DNA from: Chloroflexota bacterium
GTDB taxonomy: Bacteria > Chloroflexota > Anaerolineae > 4572-78 > J111
DNA length: 64,000 nucleotides
Assembly: GCA_016860845.1 (NCBI GenBank)
Contig: BOKF01000028.1
Span: 1-64,000 of the forward strand
Reading direction: 5' to 3'
Shown here: one piece after another, positions 16,581-24,641 of the stretch
Numbering within the stretch: position 1 is the first letter of the stretch
Layout of the letters: every line of letters begins with the position of its first letter
Translations under genes and position numbers: made by a program
The notes under the pieces: model-generated
Seen by the model: the letters and a program-made list of their open reading frames with translations, nothing else
Databases searched by the model: none
Told to the model about the DNA's origin: nothing

Positions 16581-16676
16581 CTTGTCATTTCGACCGAAGG
16601 GAGAAATCCCTGAGACATTTGTTAGTCAAAGATCGTTTCAGGGATTTCTCCTCACTACGTTCGTCGAAATGACAAG
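16581..16676. repeat. GTCATTTCGA-type MITE-like element, copy 2
   Basis: Perfect 14-bp terminal inverted repeats CTTGTCATTTCGAC (16581-16594) and GTCGAAATGACAAG (16663-16676) enclose paired AGAAATCCCTGA and TCAGGGATTTCT arms. The right end abuts the stop codon of the SDR gene. It sits between convergent prmA and SDR genes. Confidence 0.8.
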
Positions 16677-17444
16677 TTATTTTGGCGCCATTCGAATCGC
16701 TCCATCCAGCCGGATAACCTCGCCGTTGAGCATTTCATTCTCGATGATGTGCTTGACCAGCGCAGCGTATTCGGCGGGGCGGCCCAGGCGCGGTGGGAAG
16801 GGCACCTGGTGGGCCAGCGACTGCTGCGCCGCTTCCGGCAGCCCGGCCAGCATCGGCGTGCTGAAAATGCCCGGAGCAATGGCCATCACCCGGATACCGT
16901 AACGGGCCAATTCCCGCGCCAGCGGCAGGGTCATAGCGACCACTCCCCCTTTTGAGGCGGCATAGGCCGCCTGCCCAATTTGCCCGTCAAAAGCAGCCAC
17001 CGAGGCCGTGTTGACGATAACACCCCGCTCGCCATCAGAAGTTGGCTCATTTTGACTCATGGCTACCGCCGCCAGGCGAATCACATTGAAAGTGCCGATC
17101 AAATTGATCTGGACAACCTGCGTAAATTTGGCCAGGTCGTGCGGGCCGCTTTTGCCCAGCACCTTTTCGGCAAGGACAATGCCCGCGCAATTGATGGCCC
17201 CGTGCAGGTCGCCAAATATCTTCACTGTCGTAGAAACCGCATTTTGGACACTCTCTTCCGAGGCTACATCGGTTTTGATAAAGCGAGCCGGCGCTCCCAG
17301 CTCAGCCGCAACCTTTTCACCGGTTTCCGCCTTTACATCAGCAATTAATACCTTCGCCCCTGCTTCGACCAGCAGCCGGGCCGTCGCCGCGCCCAGGCCG
17401 GAGCCGCCGCCGGTAATCAAAAAGGTTTTGTTTTGAACATCCAT
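16677..17444 (-). CDS. SDR-family dehydrogenase, 3-hydroxyacyl-CoA dehydrogenase type II-like
   Basis: 255 aa. The Rossmann motif TGGGSGLG (about 11-18), NCAG (about 87-90), and catalytic Ser/Tyr/Lys ([21 protein letters not shown]) are present. Asp after beta-2 (LIADVKAE) indicates NAD rather than NADP. The sequence pattern [20 protein letters not shown] and [15 protein letters not shown] resembles HSD17B10-type 3-hydroxyacyl-CoA dehydrogenases of fatty-acid and branched-chain degradation. The gene is alone, convergent with prmA; no other beta-oxidation gene is nearby, so the substrate is an inference. Confidence 0.88.
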   Translation of the reverse strand: MDVQNKTFLITGGGSGLGAATARLLVEAGAKVLIADVKAETGEKVAAELGAPARFIKTDVASEESVQNAVSTTVKIFGDLHGAINCAGIVLAEKVLGKSGPHDLAKFTQVVQINLIGTFNVIRLAAVAMSQNEPTSDGERGVIVNTASVAAFDGQIGQAAYAASKGGVVAMTLPLARELARYGIRVMAIAPGIFSTPMLAGLPEAAQQSLAHQVPFPPRLGRPAEYAALVKHIIENEMLNGEVIRLDGAIRMAPK

Positions 17445-17537
17445 CGCTGAACTCCCTCCAAAGATATAGGTGTCATTATAGAGAGAAAGAAGCTCGCCGC
17501 CAACCCGCCGCCAACCCTTCCCCTGGGCTAAGAAGTA

Positions 17538-17546
17538 TGATATAAT
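17538..17546 (+). promoter_or_regulatory. Extended -10 promoter of rsmE
   Basis: TGATATAAT gives TGn plus consensus TATAAT at 17541-17546. The first codon (TTG 17579) lies 33 nt downstream, so the untranslated leader is short. Confidence 0.65.
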
Positions 17547-17578
17547 AGATAATACCAGATTTTATTCAGTACTGAACC

Positions 17579-18331
17579 TTGACCCATCGTTTCTTTATCC
17601 CTTCACATTGGCTGACCCCCCCAACCGTCACCCTCTCCGGGGAGACGGCCCGCCAGATTCAAACCGTGCTGCGGCTCCGTCCCGGCGATGAAATTACTGT
17701 GCTGGACAACTCCGGCCTGGAGTGGCAGGTGCGGCTGACCGGGCTGCATAAAAACGAAGTCCAGGGACAGATCATCAGCCGCCAGCAGGCTCAGGGCGAA
17801 CCCCGGCTGCACTTAACGCTCTACCAGGGCACGCTCAAAGCCCAGAAATTCGAGTGGGTGCTGCAAAAAGGTACGGAATTGGGGATCAGCCGTTTTGCGC
17901 CGACTCTCTGCCAGCGCTCGGTCATCGGCAAAGCGGACGACGTGGCCGGCAAGCAGGCGCGCTGGGAGCGTATCATCCAGGAAGCCGCCGAGCAAAGTGG
18001 GCGGGGCCAGCTTCCCCATCTCGAACCGGCGCTCTCACTGGCGGCAGCCATCAAGGCCGCCAGCCAACCCACCGAGCCGGCCCTCTTACTGGTCATGCCC
18101 TGGGAAGAAGCGGCCGATTTGACCTTAAAAAGTGTATTGGCCGAGGTTAAGCCCGCCGCCGTAGGAGTTTTCATCGGGCCGGAGGGAGGCTTTACGGCCG
18201 CAGAGGCGGACCTGGCCCGTGAGGCCGGCGTCCGGCTGGTGACCCTGGGGCCGCGCATTTTGCGGGCCGAAACCGCTGCGTTGGCTGTCTGCGCCGCGAT
18301 TTTATATGACATGGGTGAGTGGGCACGTTGA
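17579..18331 (+). CDS. rsmE: 16S rRNA (uracil-1498-N3)-methyltransferase
   Basis: 250 aa. RsmE methylates U1498 of 16S rRNA. The N-terminal PUA-like region (about 1-70, RQIQTVLRLRPGDEITVLD) is followed by a SPOUT methyltransferase domain with the knot motifs TLYQGTLKAQKFEWVLQKGT, IGPEGGFTAAEADLA and TLGPRILRAETAALA. The start is TTG at 17579 (MTHRFFIP); no ATG fits the conserved N-terminus. The stop codon overlaps the -35 box of the next gene's promoter. Confidence 0.92.
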   Translation: MTHRFFIPSHWLTPPTVTLSGETARQIQTVLRLRPGDEITVLDNSGLEWQVRLTGLHKNEVQGQIISRQQAQGEPRLHLTLYQGTLKAQKFEWVLQKGTELGISRFAPTLCQRSVIGKADDVAGKQARWERIIQEAAEQSGRGQLPHLEPALSLAAAIKAASQPTEPALLLVMPWEEAADLTLKSVLAEVKPAAVGVFIGPEGGFTAAEADLAREAGVRLVTLGPRILRAETAALAVCAAILYDMGEWAR

Positions 18332-18356
18332 CATTCCTCACCTCCCCCGTTAAAAT
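18328..18356 (+). promoter_or_regulatory. Consensus promoter of response regulator 1
   Basis: TTGACA (18328-18333) and TAAAAT (18351-18356) are spaced by 17 bp. The -35 box overlaps the rsmE stop codon. The promoter is closely similar in boxes, spacing and C/T-rich spacer to the one at 18799-18827. Confidence 0.8.
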
Positions 18357-18398
18357 AGAGAGGTCATGATTGTTAGCTCTCAGCCCATTTAACCGGAG

Positions 18399-18782
18399 AT
18401 GAGCCAAGTACCATTTATCCTCTATATTGACGACGAACGCCCTACACTCGACCTGGTGGCTCAGGCGCTCAAGTTTGCCGGCTACCCCATCACCGGGGTA
18501 GCTTCCGGGGAGCAGGGTCTGGCCCTGATGCGCGAACGTAAGCCAGACCTGCTGCTGCTGGATTTGATGATGCCTCATATCAGTGGGTGGGATGTCTACC
18601 GGGAGATGAAAAGCGAGCCGGTCCTGGCCGATATCCCGGTGATCATCATTACCGCCAGGGTTCTATCTCAGGATCGTGTCATCATCGAAGGGCTGCCGCC
18701 GGTAGACGATTACATAACCAAACCCTTCGACGTAAAACGCCTGATCCGGGCCATTCAACGGATTGTGCCGCCGGCCTCATAA
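18399..18782 (+). CDS. Stand-alone response regulator receiver protein 1
   Basis: 127 aa, one receiver (REC) domain and nothing else. The acidic pocket is DDE at 11-13, the phosphoacceptor is Asp55 in LLLLDLMMPHISGWD, and Lys108 lies in YITKPFD. The switch Thr is present in IIITAR. Without an output domain it should act by protein-protein contact, as in CheY or Spo0F-type relays. CGGAG lies close to the ATG. A close paralogue follows 97 nt downstream; no histidine kinase is adjacent. Confidence 0.9.
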   Translation: MSQVPFILYIDDERPTLDLVAQALKFAGYPITGVASGEQGLALMRERKPDLLLLDLMMPHISGWDVYREMKSEPVLADIPVIIITARVLSQDRVIIEGLPPVDDYITKPFDVKRLIRAIQRIVPPAS

Positions 18783-18798
18783 AGACCGTTAAAAGCTT

Positions 18799-18827
18799 TT
18801 GACATCGCTCTCTCCTCGCGTTAAAAT
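18799..18827 (+). promoter_or_regulatory. Consensus promoter of response regulator 2
   Basis: TTGACA (18799-18804) and TAAAAT (18822-18827) with a 17-bp C/T-rich spacer. It duplicates the arrangement upstream of the first receiver gene, so each paralogue has its own promoter. Confidence 0.8.
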
Positions 18828-18879
18828 AAACGCATCCAGCTTTTGTAATGCTTCATCTCTAAATTAGCCAGGAGTTGGT

Positions 18880-19251
18880 ATGGCCCAAGGATCATACATT
18901 CTTTACCTTGAAGATGAACGGTCTACCTATGATTTGGTTAGCCATGCCCTCAAGCCGTTGGGGTATCGAGTTGTGCGGGCAACCTCCGGCCGGCAGGGCT
19001 TAAACATGATGAAAAAAGAAAAGCCGGATTTGCTCTTGTTGGACTTAATGATGCCCGACCTCAACGGCTGGGATGTTTACCGGGCGGTGAAAACGGATGA
19101 GAATCTGGCCGATATGCCCGTGATTGTGATCAGCGCCCGGAAAGGTGAGCAGGAGCGAATGGTCATCGCCAACCTGCCCCTGGCCGACGAATATATCCTC
19201 AAACCTTTTGATGTGGAACAGGTCATTCGCGCTGTCCAGAAATTTGTCTAA
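18880..19251 (+). CDS. Stand-alone response regulator receiver protein 2
   Basis: 123 aa, single REC domain, paralogous to the preceding protein. Phosphoacceptor Asp55 lies in LLLLDLMMPDLNGWD and Lys108 in YILKPFD; the acidic pocket begins EDE. The switch position is Ser (IVISAR) instead of Thr. CAGGAG precedes the ATG. The pair arose by tandem duplication that included the promoter, and residue differences around the switch region suggest they now answer different partners. Confidence 0.9.
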   Translation: MAQGSYILYLEDERSTYDLVSHALKPLGYRVVRATSGRQGLNMMKKEKPDLLLLDLMMPDLNGWDVYRAVKTDENLADMPVIVISARKGEQERMVIANLPLADEYILKPFDVEQVIRAVQKFV

Positions 19252-19558
19252 GCGGATTTATGGCTTTAGCGGCCGTTCGGCCTGGTTTTCCCCGCTGGAA
19301 ATATCTCCTGCTTTTTATGAAGTCACCCCCTGTAGAATAGAGCGGCTTTAACTTGGTAACGCTTTTGGTAACGATCAGGAGATGATTGTCAGTTAAACTG
19401 GTGATAATGGCTCCTGAGAACGGCCGTAGTAAAAAGATCAGGATCTTCACTTATGGGGGGATGTTACCAGTTATAAACGCAAGGCGAGAGAGCGGGATAC
19501 GACGATCCAAAGAATCGCCTTGCCTCGTCGTTAGTGTATATTTATTTTCTTGGGAGCC
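19252..19558 (+). promoter_or_regulatory. Intergenic region upstream of SCO1 with a direct repeat
   Basis: About 300 nt without a gene. TTGGTAACG occurs twice, at 19353-19361 and 19365-19373, 12 bp apart (about one helical turn), as expected of a tandem regulator site. A TGTAGAAT extended -10-like sequence lies just upstream (19331-19338). Which gene it regulates is unclear, because SCO1 begins 185 nt further on. Confidence 0.4.
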
Positions 19559-20176
19559 ATGTTCAAAAATAAATACAGCTTTTGGGGGTTCATTGCTTTG
19601 CTGGTGGGCCTGAGTTGGCTCAGCGCAGGCTGCCTGGGCGTACCCTCGTACGAGTACAAAGGGACAGTACTGGAGCCGCCGGCTTCATTGCCGGATTTTG
19701 AGCTGGCCGATACCAGCGGTAAAAGTTTTCATCTCTATGAAACAAAAGGCGATATTACCCTGGTTTACTTTGGCTACACTTACTGTCCAGATGTGTGCCC
19801 TTTGACCCTGCATGATGTCAAGGAAGCACTGACCGGATTGAAGACAGGTCGAGAGCGAGTCCATCTCATCTTTATCTCGGTTGACCCGGAGCGAGATACG
19901 CCGGAAGTTTTAAAACGCTACCTGGCCGCTTTTGACCCTTCATTTATCGGCTTAAGGGGCGATTTCGAGAAGATCAAAGAAATCATGAAACCTTACGGGG
20001 CTTTTGCGGAAAAGGAAAGCACGACCGATTCCGCCGCCGGCTATTTGGTCAGCCACAGCGCCCGCCTGTTCCTGGTTGATCCTCAAAGCCAATTGCTGTT
20101 AACGTATGCTTACGGCTTTGAGGCAGACGATTTGCGCAGTGACCTGGAATACCTGCTGCAACAGCAGAAATTATAG
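19559..20176 (+). CDS. SCO1/SenC-family copper chaperone lipoprotein
   Basis: About 205 aa from the ATG at 19559; a TTG three codons earlier is possible. A lipobox LSAGC places Cys25 as the lipidated residue. The thioredoxin-like fold carries the copper-binding C76-P-D-V-C80 in YTYCPDVCPLTL and the conserved His166 in GYLVSHSARL. SCO1 proteins deliver copper to the CuA site of cytochrome c oxidase or act as thiol reductases outside the membrane. The next gene encodes a membrane protein with a His-rich tail, supporting a metal-handling role. Confidence 0.9.
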   Translation: MFKNKYSFWGFIALLVGLSWLSAGCLGVPSYEYKGTVLEPPASLPDFELADTSGKSFHLYETKGDITLVYFGYTYCPDVCPLTLHDVKEALTGLKTGRERVHLIFISVDPERDTPEVLKRYLAAFDPSFIGLRGDFEKIKEIMKPYGAFAEKESTTDSAAGYLVSHSARLFLVDPQSQLLLTYAYGFEADDLRSDLEYLLQQQKL

Positions 20177-20239
20177 GTGCGCGGAGCCAAGGAAAACGGA
20201 GCGGCCAAAAATTAACTGGAAACAATCAGGGGGATTGCC

Positions 20240-20845
20240 ATGTTAAAAAACAACCAAGAAGTAATTCGCTCTATTTGCGTTATCACCATCGCTCTGGCGG
20301 GCCTGGTCCACTTGCTCATCGCGCCGGCTCACTACGCCCACGCCCCGGCGCATGGCCTATTCTTTGCCGTAGCGGGTATTGTGCAATGCGCCTGGGCAGT
20401 GACTTTCTGGCGGCGGCCTTCGCTGGCTCTCTACCGGGTTGGCCTGGCGGTCTCCGGGGGACTGGTTGTCCTGTGGCTCTTGACCCTGGCCCTGCCGGCC
20501 CCTTTTGGCGGCCACGACGCCGGCGCCATTGACGCCAGCGCCGTTGTTTGTAAAGCCAGCGAACTCATCGGCTTGATCGCGCTGGTGGCGTTGATGCTGC
20601 AAGGGGGGAAGCTGGCCACCGGCAGTAGTTTATCAGCACCCCGGCTGATGAGCGAAGCGCTGCTTGTCTCTTTGATTGTCGGGGCTGTTTTCTTTGGCGC
20701 CGGCAAAGCCGTGGAACCTCTGTTCCCCCAGTGGCAGCACCCCCATCTAGAGTCTGAACACAGCGCCGCCCCCGCCGAACAAGAGCATGATCTGGAACAC
20801 GGGGAACACGATCATGCCGCTGAGCACGGAGAACACGACCATTGA
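20240..20845 (+). CDS. Membrane protein with His/Glu/Asp-rich metal-binding tail
   Basis: 201 aa. About five hydrophobic helices (around 12-30, 38-55, 65-85, 105-122, 140-160) precede a C-terminal tail of about 30 residues containing eight His among Glu and Asp (EHDLEHGEHDHAAEHGEHDH). Such tails bind Zn, Cu or Ni. GGGGG lies 7 nt before the ATG. It follows SCO1 by 63 nt and probably shares its transcript, so copper or oxidase-related work is inferred. The family is not recognised. Confidence 0.75.
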   Translation: MLKNNQEVIRSICVITIALAGLVHLLIAPAHYAHAPAHGLFFAVAGIVQCAWAVTFWRRPSLALYRVGLAVSGGLVVLWLLTLALPAPFGGHDAGAIDASAVVCKASELIGLIALVALMLQGGKLATGSSLSAPRLMSEALLVSLIVGAVFFGAGKAVEPLFPQWQHPHLESEHSAAPAEQEHDLEHGEHDHAAEHGEHDH

Positions 20846-20904
20846 GCGGGGAAGTTATAGCCCCTTGGGCAATTCTTATAAAATAATTCGTCACATTGGG
20901 GATG

Positions 20905-20953
20905 GCGTAGCACGCAAGGTAAACGGAACACGTACTACGCAATACGTACCACT
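20905..20953. repeat. Heptad array (NNNNACG type)
   Basis: Seven in-phase 7-mers GCGTAGC, ACGCAAG, GTAAACG, GAACACG, TACTACG, CAATACG, TACCACT cover 20905-20953, just upstream of the nuclease GTG start at 20966. Arms around GCGTAG and CTACGC pair. Confidence 0.6.
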
Positions 20954-20965
20954 GCCGGAGTAACC

Positions 20966-22195
20966 GTGCTCAAAGCCGGGCAAAATTTGCTGTTGAACAA
21001 GCGGCTGTGGCATCTGCGCCAGGTGCAGCCGGTCAAAGGGCGCCATTGGGACCTTGAGGCGGTGGGGGTATCGGAGGCAGCCCTGGGCCTGACCCGCCGT
21101 ATGAGTGCTGTCCAATATGGCGACGAGGTGTTCATCCAGCAGCGCCGGCAGGACTATTGGCGCGGCCACCTGGGGCAGGATTGGCTGGAAACCGAGCACG
21201 GTCAGGCCCTTAACTGCCGGCCGGCCGCCTGGCTCGACCTGCTGGCCGCCCACACCCGCCACCCGGCCCAGACCGACATCAAAAACGAGTTTAGCTGGTC
21301 CTACTCGCGGGCGCTGAAGTACCGGCAGTGTCCCCGCGCCTACTATTACCACTATTACGCCGCCTGGGAAGGCTGGCAAAACGACGCGCCCGCGCCGGTG
21401 CAGCGGGCCTACCTGCTCAAGAACCTCACCGAGCTGCCCCTGTGGGTCGGGACGCTGGTTCACGACTCGATCAAATTTGCCCTGGCCCGGCTCAAAGCAG
21501 GCCACCCGCTCGTTGAAGCCGACCTGTTCAAACGGATGCAGGCCCGCGCCCAGGCCGATTTTGCGGACTCGCGCAGCGGGCGCTATCAGCAAAAGCCCAA
21601 TCAACTGACCAGCTTTCAGGAGCATTACTATCAAAGAGGGCTGGCAGCAGCAGAATGGCTGGCCGCCCAGGCTCAGGCCGAGCGCTACTTGGGCACTTTT
21701 CTCAACTCAGCCCTTTACGCCGACTTGCAGCAGCAACCCCCCTCGACTTTTTTAGCGATAGAGGAGTTACAATCGTTTTCCCTGGCCGGAATTAAAATCT
21801 GGGTTCAAATGGACCTGGCCCGGCAGGCGGGGGACACGATTTATGTGTACGATTGGAAAACCGGGCCGGTCGAGGAGGCTGAGCTGCGGCAGCAGTTAGG
21901 CATCTATGGCCTGTATTTGCGCCAAACCCGGCCGCAGTTGAGTTCAGCCCTCCAGGCAGTGGTTTATCTGTTAGGGGAGGATAAACTGCTTACGTTTGAT
22001 TTGGATGAGCCGCTGCTGCAAGAAACGCAAGCCCGGATTGAAGCCAGTATAGCTCACCTGCGCGGCCTGCTGCTCGACCCTCAGGCCAACCTGGCCGACT
22101 TGCGGCGTTTCCCGATGATTGACGATCTAAGCGTCTGCCGCTGCTGCCAATTCAGAGAATTATGCGGGCGGGATAAGGAACAGGGTAGCAGGTAG
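20966..22195 (+). CDS. PD-(D/E)XK nuclease with Fe-S cluster (RecB/AddB/Cas4-like)
   Basis: 409 aa, GTG start. The nuclease core includes LVHDSIKFAL (His), an Asp in VQMDLARQ, the DWKTG motif supplying Asp and Lys, and a following Gln (ELRQQLGIYGLYL). Four cysteines arranged as C122 ... C391-x2-C394-x5-C400 match the 4Fe-4S staple of AddB and Cas4. No helicase motifs are present and no cas genes are near, so it is a stand-alone RecB-type nuclease, probably for DNA repair. The last codons and the stop are formed by a heptad repeat (22184-22239). Confidence 0.85.
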   Translation: MLKAGQNLLLNKRLWHLRQVQPVKGRHWDLEAVGVSEAALGLTRRMSAVQYGDEVFIQQRRQDYWRGHLGQDWLETEHGQALNCRPAAWLDLLAAHTRHPAQTDIKNEFSWSYSRALKYRQCPRAYYYHYYAAWEGWQNDAPAPVQRAYLLKNLTELPLWVGTLVHDSIKFALARLKAGHPLVEADLFKRMQARAQADFADSRSGRYQQKPNQLTSFQEHYYQRGLAAAEWLAAQAQAERYLGTFLNSALYADLQQQPPSTFLAIEELQSFSLAGIKIWVQMDLARQAGDTIYVYDWKTGPVEEAELRQQLGIYGLYLRQTRPQLSSALQAVVYLLGEDKLLTFDLDEPLLQETQARIEASIAHLRGLLLDPQANLADLRRFPMIDDLSVCRCCQFRELCGRDKEQGSR

Positions 22196-22239
22196 CAGGT
22201 TACAGCCAACACTCGCTCTACGCTTCACGCCTCACGCGC
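22184..22239. repeat. Heptad array (GGTAGCA type) at the nuclease 3' end
   Basis: Eight in-phase 7-mers start at 22184: GGTAGCA, GGTAGCA, GGTTACA, GCCAACA, CTCGCTC, TACGCTT, CACGCCT, CACGCGC. The stop codon of the nuclease lies in the second unit. The array spans the gap between two convergent genes. Confidence 0.75.
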
Positions 22240-22845
22240 TTCTTGCTGCCGCTTCTCTTTGGCGACCACGGCTGCCACCAGCCGATTGGCGACCACGGCA
22301 ATAACTGAAAAAGCACCGAGGAAAAAAATCAGCGGAAAGATGAAGGCCAGGGCTAAAATCAAGCCAACAATGATAACCAGGGCAAAAGTAACCAGCGGAT
22401 ACCGGCCGATGGTGACAGCGGCATTGCGCAGGGCCGGCTTTAGGCTGGGCCGCTCCAGCCGGGGATAAAAGGGCAGGGCAATTAATTGTAAAATCAGCCA
22501 GAACAACAGCAGAGCCAGGACCAGCATTTGAGCCAGTCCGGCCCAATCTGCCTCTACCTGGGCGTAAAAATTCAAGTTGATCCAGGCAAGAACAAATATG
22601 GCCAGGTTAATTCCTCCCCATAAATAGGCCTGCCGCCACATCCGGCGGGCGTGCTGCCAAAACGTGCTAAACCCGATACCCTTGGCTTCGCCCACATCGT
22701 GAATGGTAAAAAAGAGGCCAAATGTGGTCAGCGGCCAGGGAATGACCAGCAGCAGGCTGATAAACCAGATGATGTTAAAAATCATCAGGTACAGCATTTC
22801 ATCCCAAATATCAGCCGCAGAATTTTTGATGATTGCCCAGATCAT
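22225..22845 (-). CDS. YesL/DUF624-like integral membrane protein
   Basis: About 206 aa from the ATG at 22845, which is preceded at 7 nt by GGAGGAGT; the longer upstream reading frame is rejected. Five or six hydrophobic helices, with the pattern IWDEMLYLMIFNIIWFISLL and TTFGLFFTIHDVGEAKGI near the N-terminus, resemble the YesL/DUF624 family. Function is unknown; members are often near sugar-transport or regulatory genes in Firmicutes, which does not apply here. It is downstream of the subtilisin gene, separated by a terminator. Confidence 0.75.
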   Translation of the reverse strand: MIWAIIKNSAADIWDEMLYLMIFNIIWFISLLLVIPWPLTTFGLFFTIHDVGEAKGIGFSTFWQHARRMWRQAYLWGGINLAIFVLAWINLNFYAQVEADWAGLAQMLVLALLLFWLILQLIALPFYPRLERPSLKPALRNAAVTIGRYPLVTFALVIIVGLILALAFIFPLIFFLGAFSVIAVVANRLVAAVVAKEKRQQEAREA

Positions 22846-22897
22846 GTGTGACACTCCTCCGCCGAATTGTAACACGGGATCGCTGCTGGCCCAAATA

Positions 22898-22930
22898 AAA
22901 ATGGGCGACACGCTACGAGTCGCCCATTTT
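22898..22930 (-). terminator. Terminator of the subtilisin gene
   Basis: AAAATGGGCGAC (22898-22909) pairs with GTCGCCCATTTT (22919-22930) over 12 bp with a 9-nt loop. On the minus strand the stem runs into a T-rich stretch (ATTTTTATTT), so it ends transcription from the protease gene. Confidence 0.85.
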
Positions 22931-22954
22931 CAATCAACCTTATGAGTCCAACGG

Positions 22955-24631
22955 CTACTTGTTGAACAACTGCGGGAAATAATAGGTGTGGACCTGGGGC
23001 ACGTAAAGCAGTTTAACCTGAGTACTGGTTGGGCCAAGGCTACTTCCCGAAACTGTGCTGCCTGTCAGGACAAGAGTAGCTGTATAGAGTCCATAGTTTC
23101 CTGGCGATGGATTGGTAGCCTGTATCTGGACAAACTGGCTTGACGAAGCGGCCGAGACTAACCCGGCAGCCGGCGGGCTTAAAGTGAGCCAGGGCACCGC
23201 CGGGGAGATAGCGGCGCTCCAACTGACTGTTTCTGGATTGGCGGTGACCACCTGCACATTGCTCAAGACCAGAGGCGTATTATCACCCATTATCAATAGG
23301 GGTTGGCTGGGGACAATTTGCAGCGCAATCTGTTCCAGGGCGCGCCGAGCATTGATCCGGCCAAAACCAAAGCAAGGATCCCAGCCAGTTTTACCAACAT
23401 AACCGGGGTTACTTATGCCACAAGCGTCCGAGCTTGAGGGAATAAGGTCGTCAGTACTCAGCTCAATGATGGTCCGCACCTGGCTATTGGGCAGAGCGGG
23501 AGCGTATGACCAGAGCAGCGCGGCCAGCCCGGCCACGTGCGGCGTAGCCATCGAGGTGCCACTCATAGTGGTGTAGCCGCCGCCTGGATAAGTGCTGTAA
23601 ATCGCATCGCCGGGGGCGGCAACATCCAGGGCAGCGCCATAGGTGGAAAAAGCAGCGCGCCGGTCATCAGCGTTGGTTGCCCCGACCGCTATGACCCCGC
23701 TGATCGCCGCCGGGCATAACACCGGGGTTGAATAATTGTTGCCGGAAGCAGCGACCAGCACGACTCCCTTGCTCAGCGCGTAATTAACCGCTGTTTCGAC
23801 ATTCGGCCATCCTGAACCGCAACTCCCCCCTAAGCTCATATTGATGACTTTCGCCCCGTTGTCAGCAGCATCCTCAATAGCCTGGGCCAAATCAAAGGTA
23901 CTGCCATTACCGGAGGCCCCAAGCACCTTGAGCGGCATAATCCTGGCCCCCCAGCTTACCCCGGCTATGCCAATGCCGTTGTTGCCAATGGCCGCCGCGA
24001 TCCCAGCAACATGAGTGCCATGGCCATAGTCGTCGTCGGCGCTGCTATCACCGTTAACATAGTCATAACCGCCGACAATCTTCGCCTGCAAGTCGGGATG
24101 ATCCAGGTCAACACCAGAGTCAATCACGGCAATAGTGATGCTGCTTCCGCCCGTATGCAGGTCCCAGGCTTCCGGCGCATCAATATCATGATCCAGAAAA
24201 TGCTTCAGCGACCACTGGCTGCTGTAGAGCGGGTCGTTAGGATCGCCCAAGGCCGTGATCTCGTAGTTGTAGGTGGCATAAGCCACGTCGCCGCGGGCCA
24301 GTAACTCGGCAATGGTTTGCGCCTCCTGGCCTGGCTTGACCTGCACCCGGATCATCCCCAAATTAGGCGAAACCTCCAGCGGATGCAAGCCCTCAGCCCG
24401 GAGCGAATTCTGCGCGCCCAACCGGCCAACGTTTGGTTGAAATTTAACCACAATCTCGCCGGGAATGATCTTTGGCTGGGTGATCGGCGAGGGCGGCTGA
24501 GAAGATGGACCCTGGGCCAAGCCGGGGGTGATGGCCAAAACAGTCATCAATAACCCCAGGCCAGTAATGAGTAGAGCTTTATAAGACGAAAATTTGGTAC
24601 ACATAGACTTACTCGATCTGAATTGTTCCAT
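22955..24631 (-). CDS. Secreted subtilisin-like serine protease (peptidase S8)
   Basis: 558 aa. Signal peptide about 15-40, prodomain about 50-125 (GEIVVKFQPNVGRL), then the S8 catalytic domain with Asp in VIDSGVDLDHP, His in GHGTHVAGIAA and Ser in SGTSMATPHVAGLAA. The Asn oxyanion residue lies in AASGNNYS. The C-terminal part (about 440-545) is a beta-sandwich resembling BACON/choice-of-anchor domains, and the protein ends YYFPQLFNK, a short terminal motif shared with the next secreted protein (VYLPLIGK). I infer secretion and possible surface sorting through that motif. Confidence 0.9.
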   Translation of the reverse strand: MEQFRSSKSMCTKFSSYKALLITGLGLLMTVLAITPGLAQGPSSQPPSPITQPKIIPGEIVVKFQPNVGRLGAQNSLRAEGLHPLEVSPNLGMIRVQVKPGQEAQTIAELLARGDVAYATYNYEITALGDPNDPLYSSQWSLKHFLDHDIDAPEAWDLHTGGSSITIAVIDSGVDLDHPDLQAKIVGGYDYVNGDSSADDDYGHGTHVAGIAAAIGNNGIGIAGVSWGARIMPLKVLGASGNGSTFDLAQAIEDAADNGAKVINMSLGGSCGSGWPNVETAVNYALSKGVVLVAASGNNYSTPVLCPAAISGVIAVGATNADDRRAAFSTYGAALDVAAPGDAIYSTYPGGGYTTMSGTSMATPHVAGLAALLWSYAPALPNSQVRTIIELSTDDLIPSSSDACGISNPGYVGKTGWDPCFGFGRINARRALEQIALQIVPSQPLLIMGDNTPLVLSNVQVVTANPETVSWSAAISPAVPWLTLSPPAAGLVSAASSSQFVQIQATNPSPGNYGLYTATLVLTGSTVSGSSLGPTSTQVKLLYVPQVHTYYFPQLFNK

Positions 24632-24641
24632 CTTAACTGGC

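Noticed and set aside
20891..21634. 247-codon minus-strand frame over the nuclease gene
   Set aside because: The plus-strand gene has the DWKTG motif and Fe-S cysteines; the minus frame has no recognisable features.
20966..22195. Cas4
   Set aside because: The domain is longer than Cas4 and no other cas gene or array is near.
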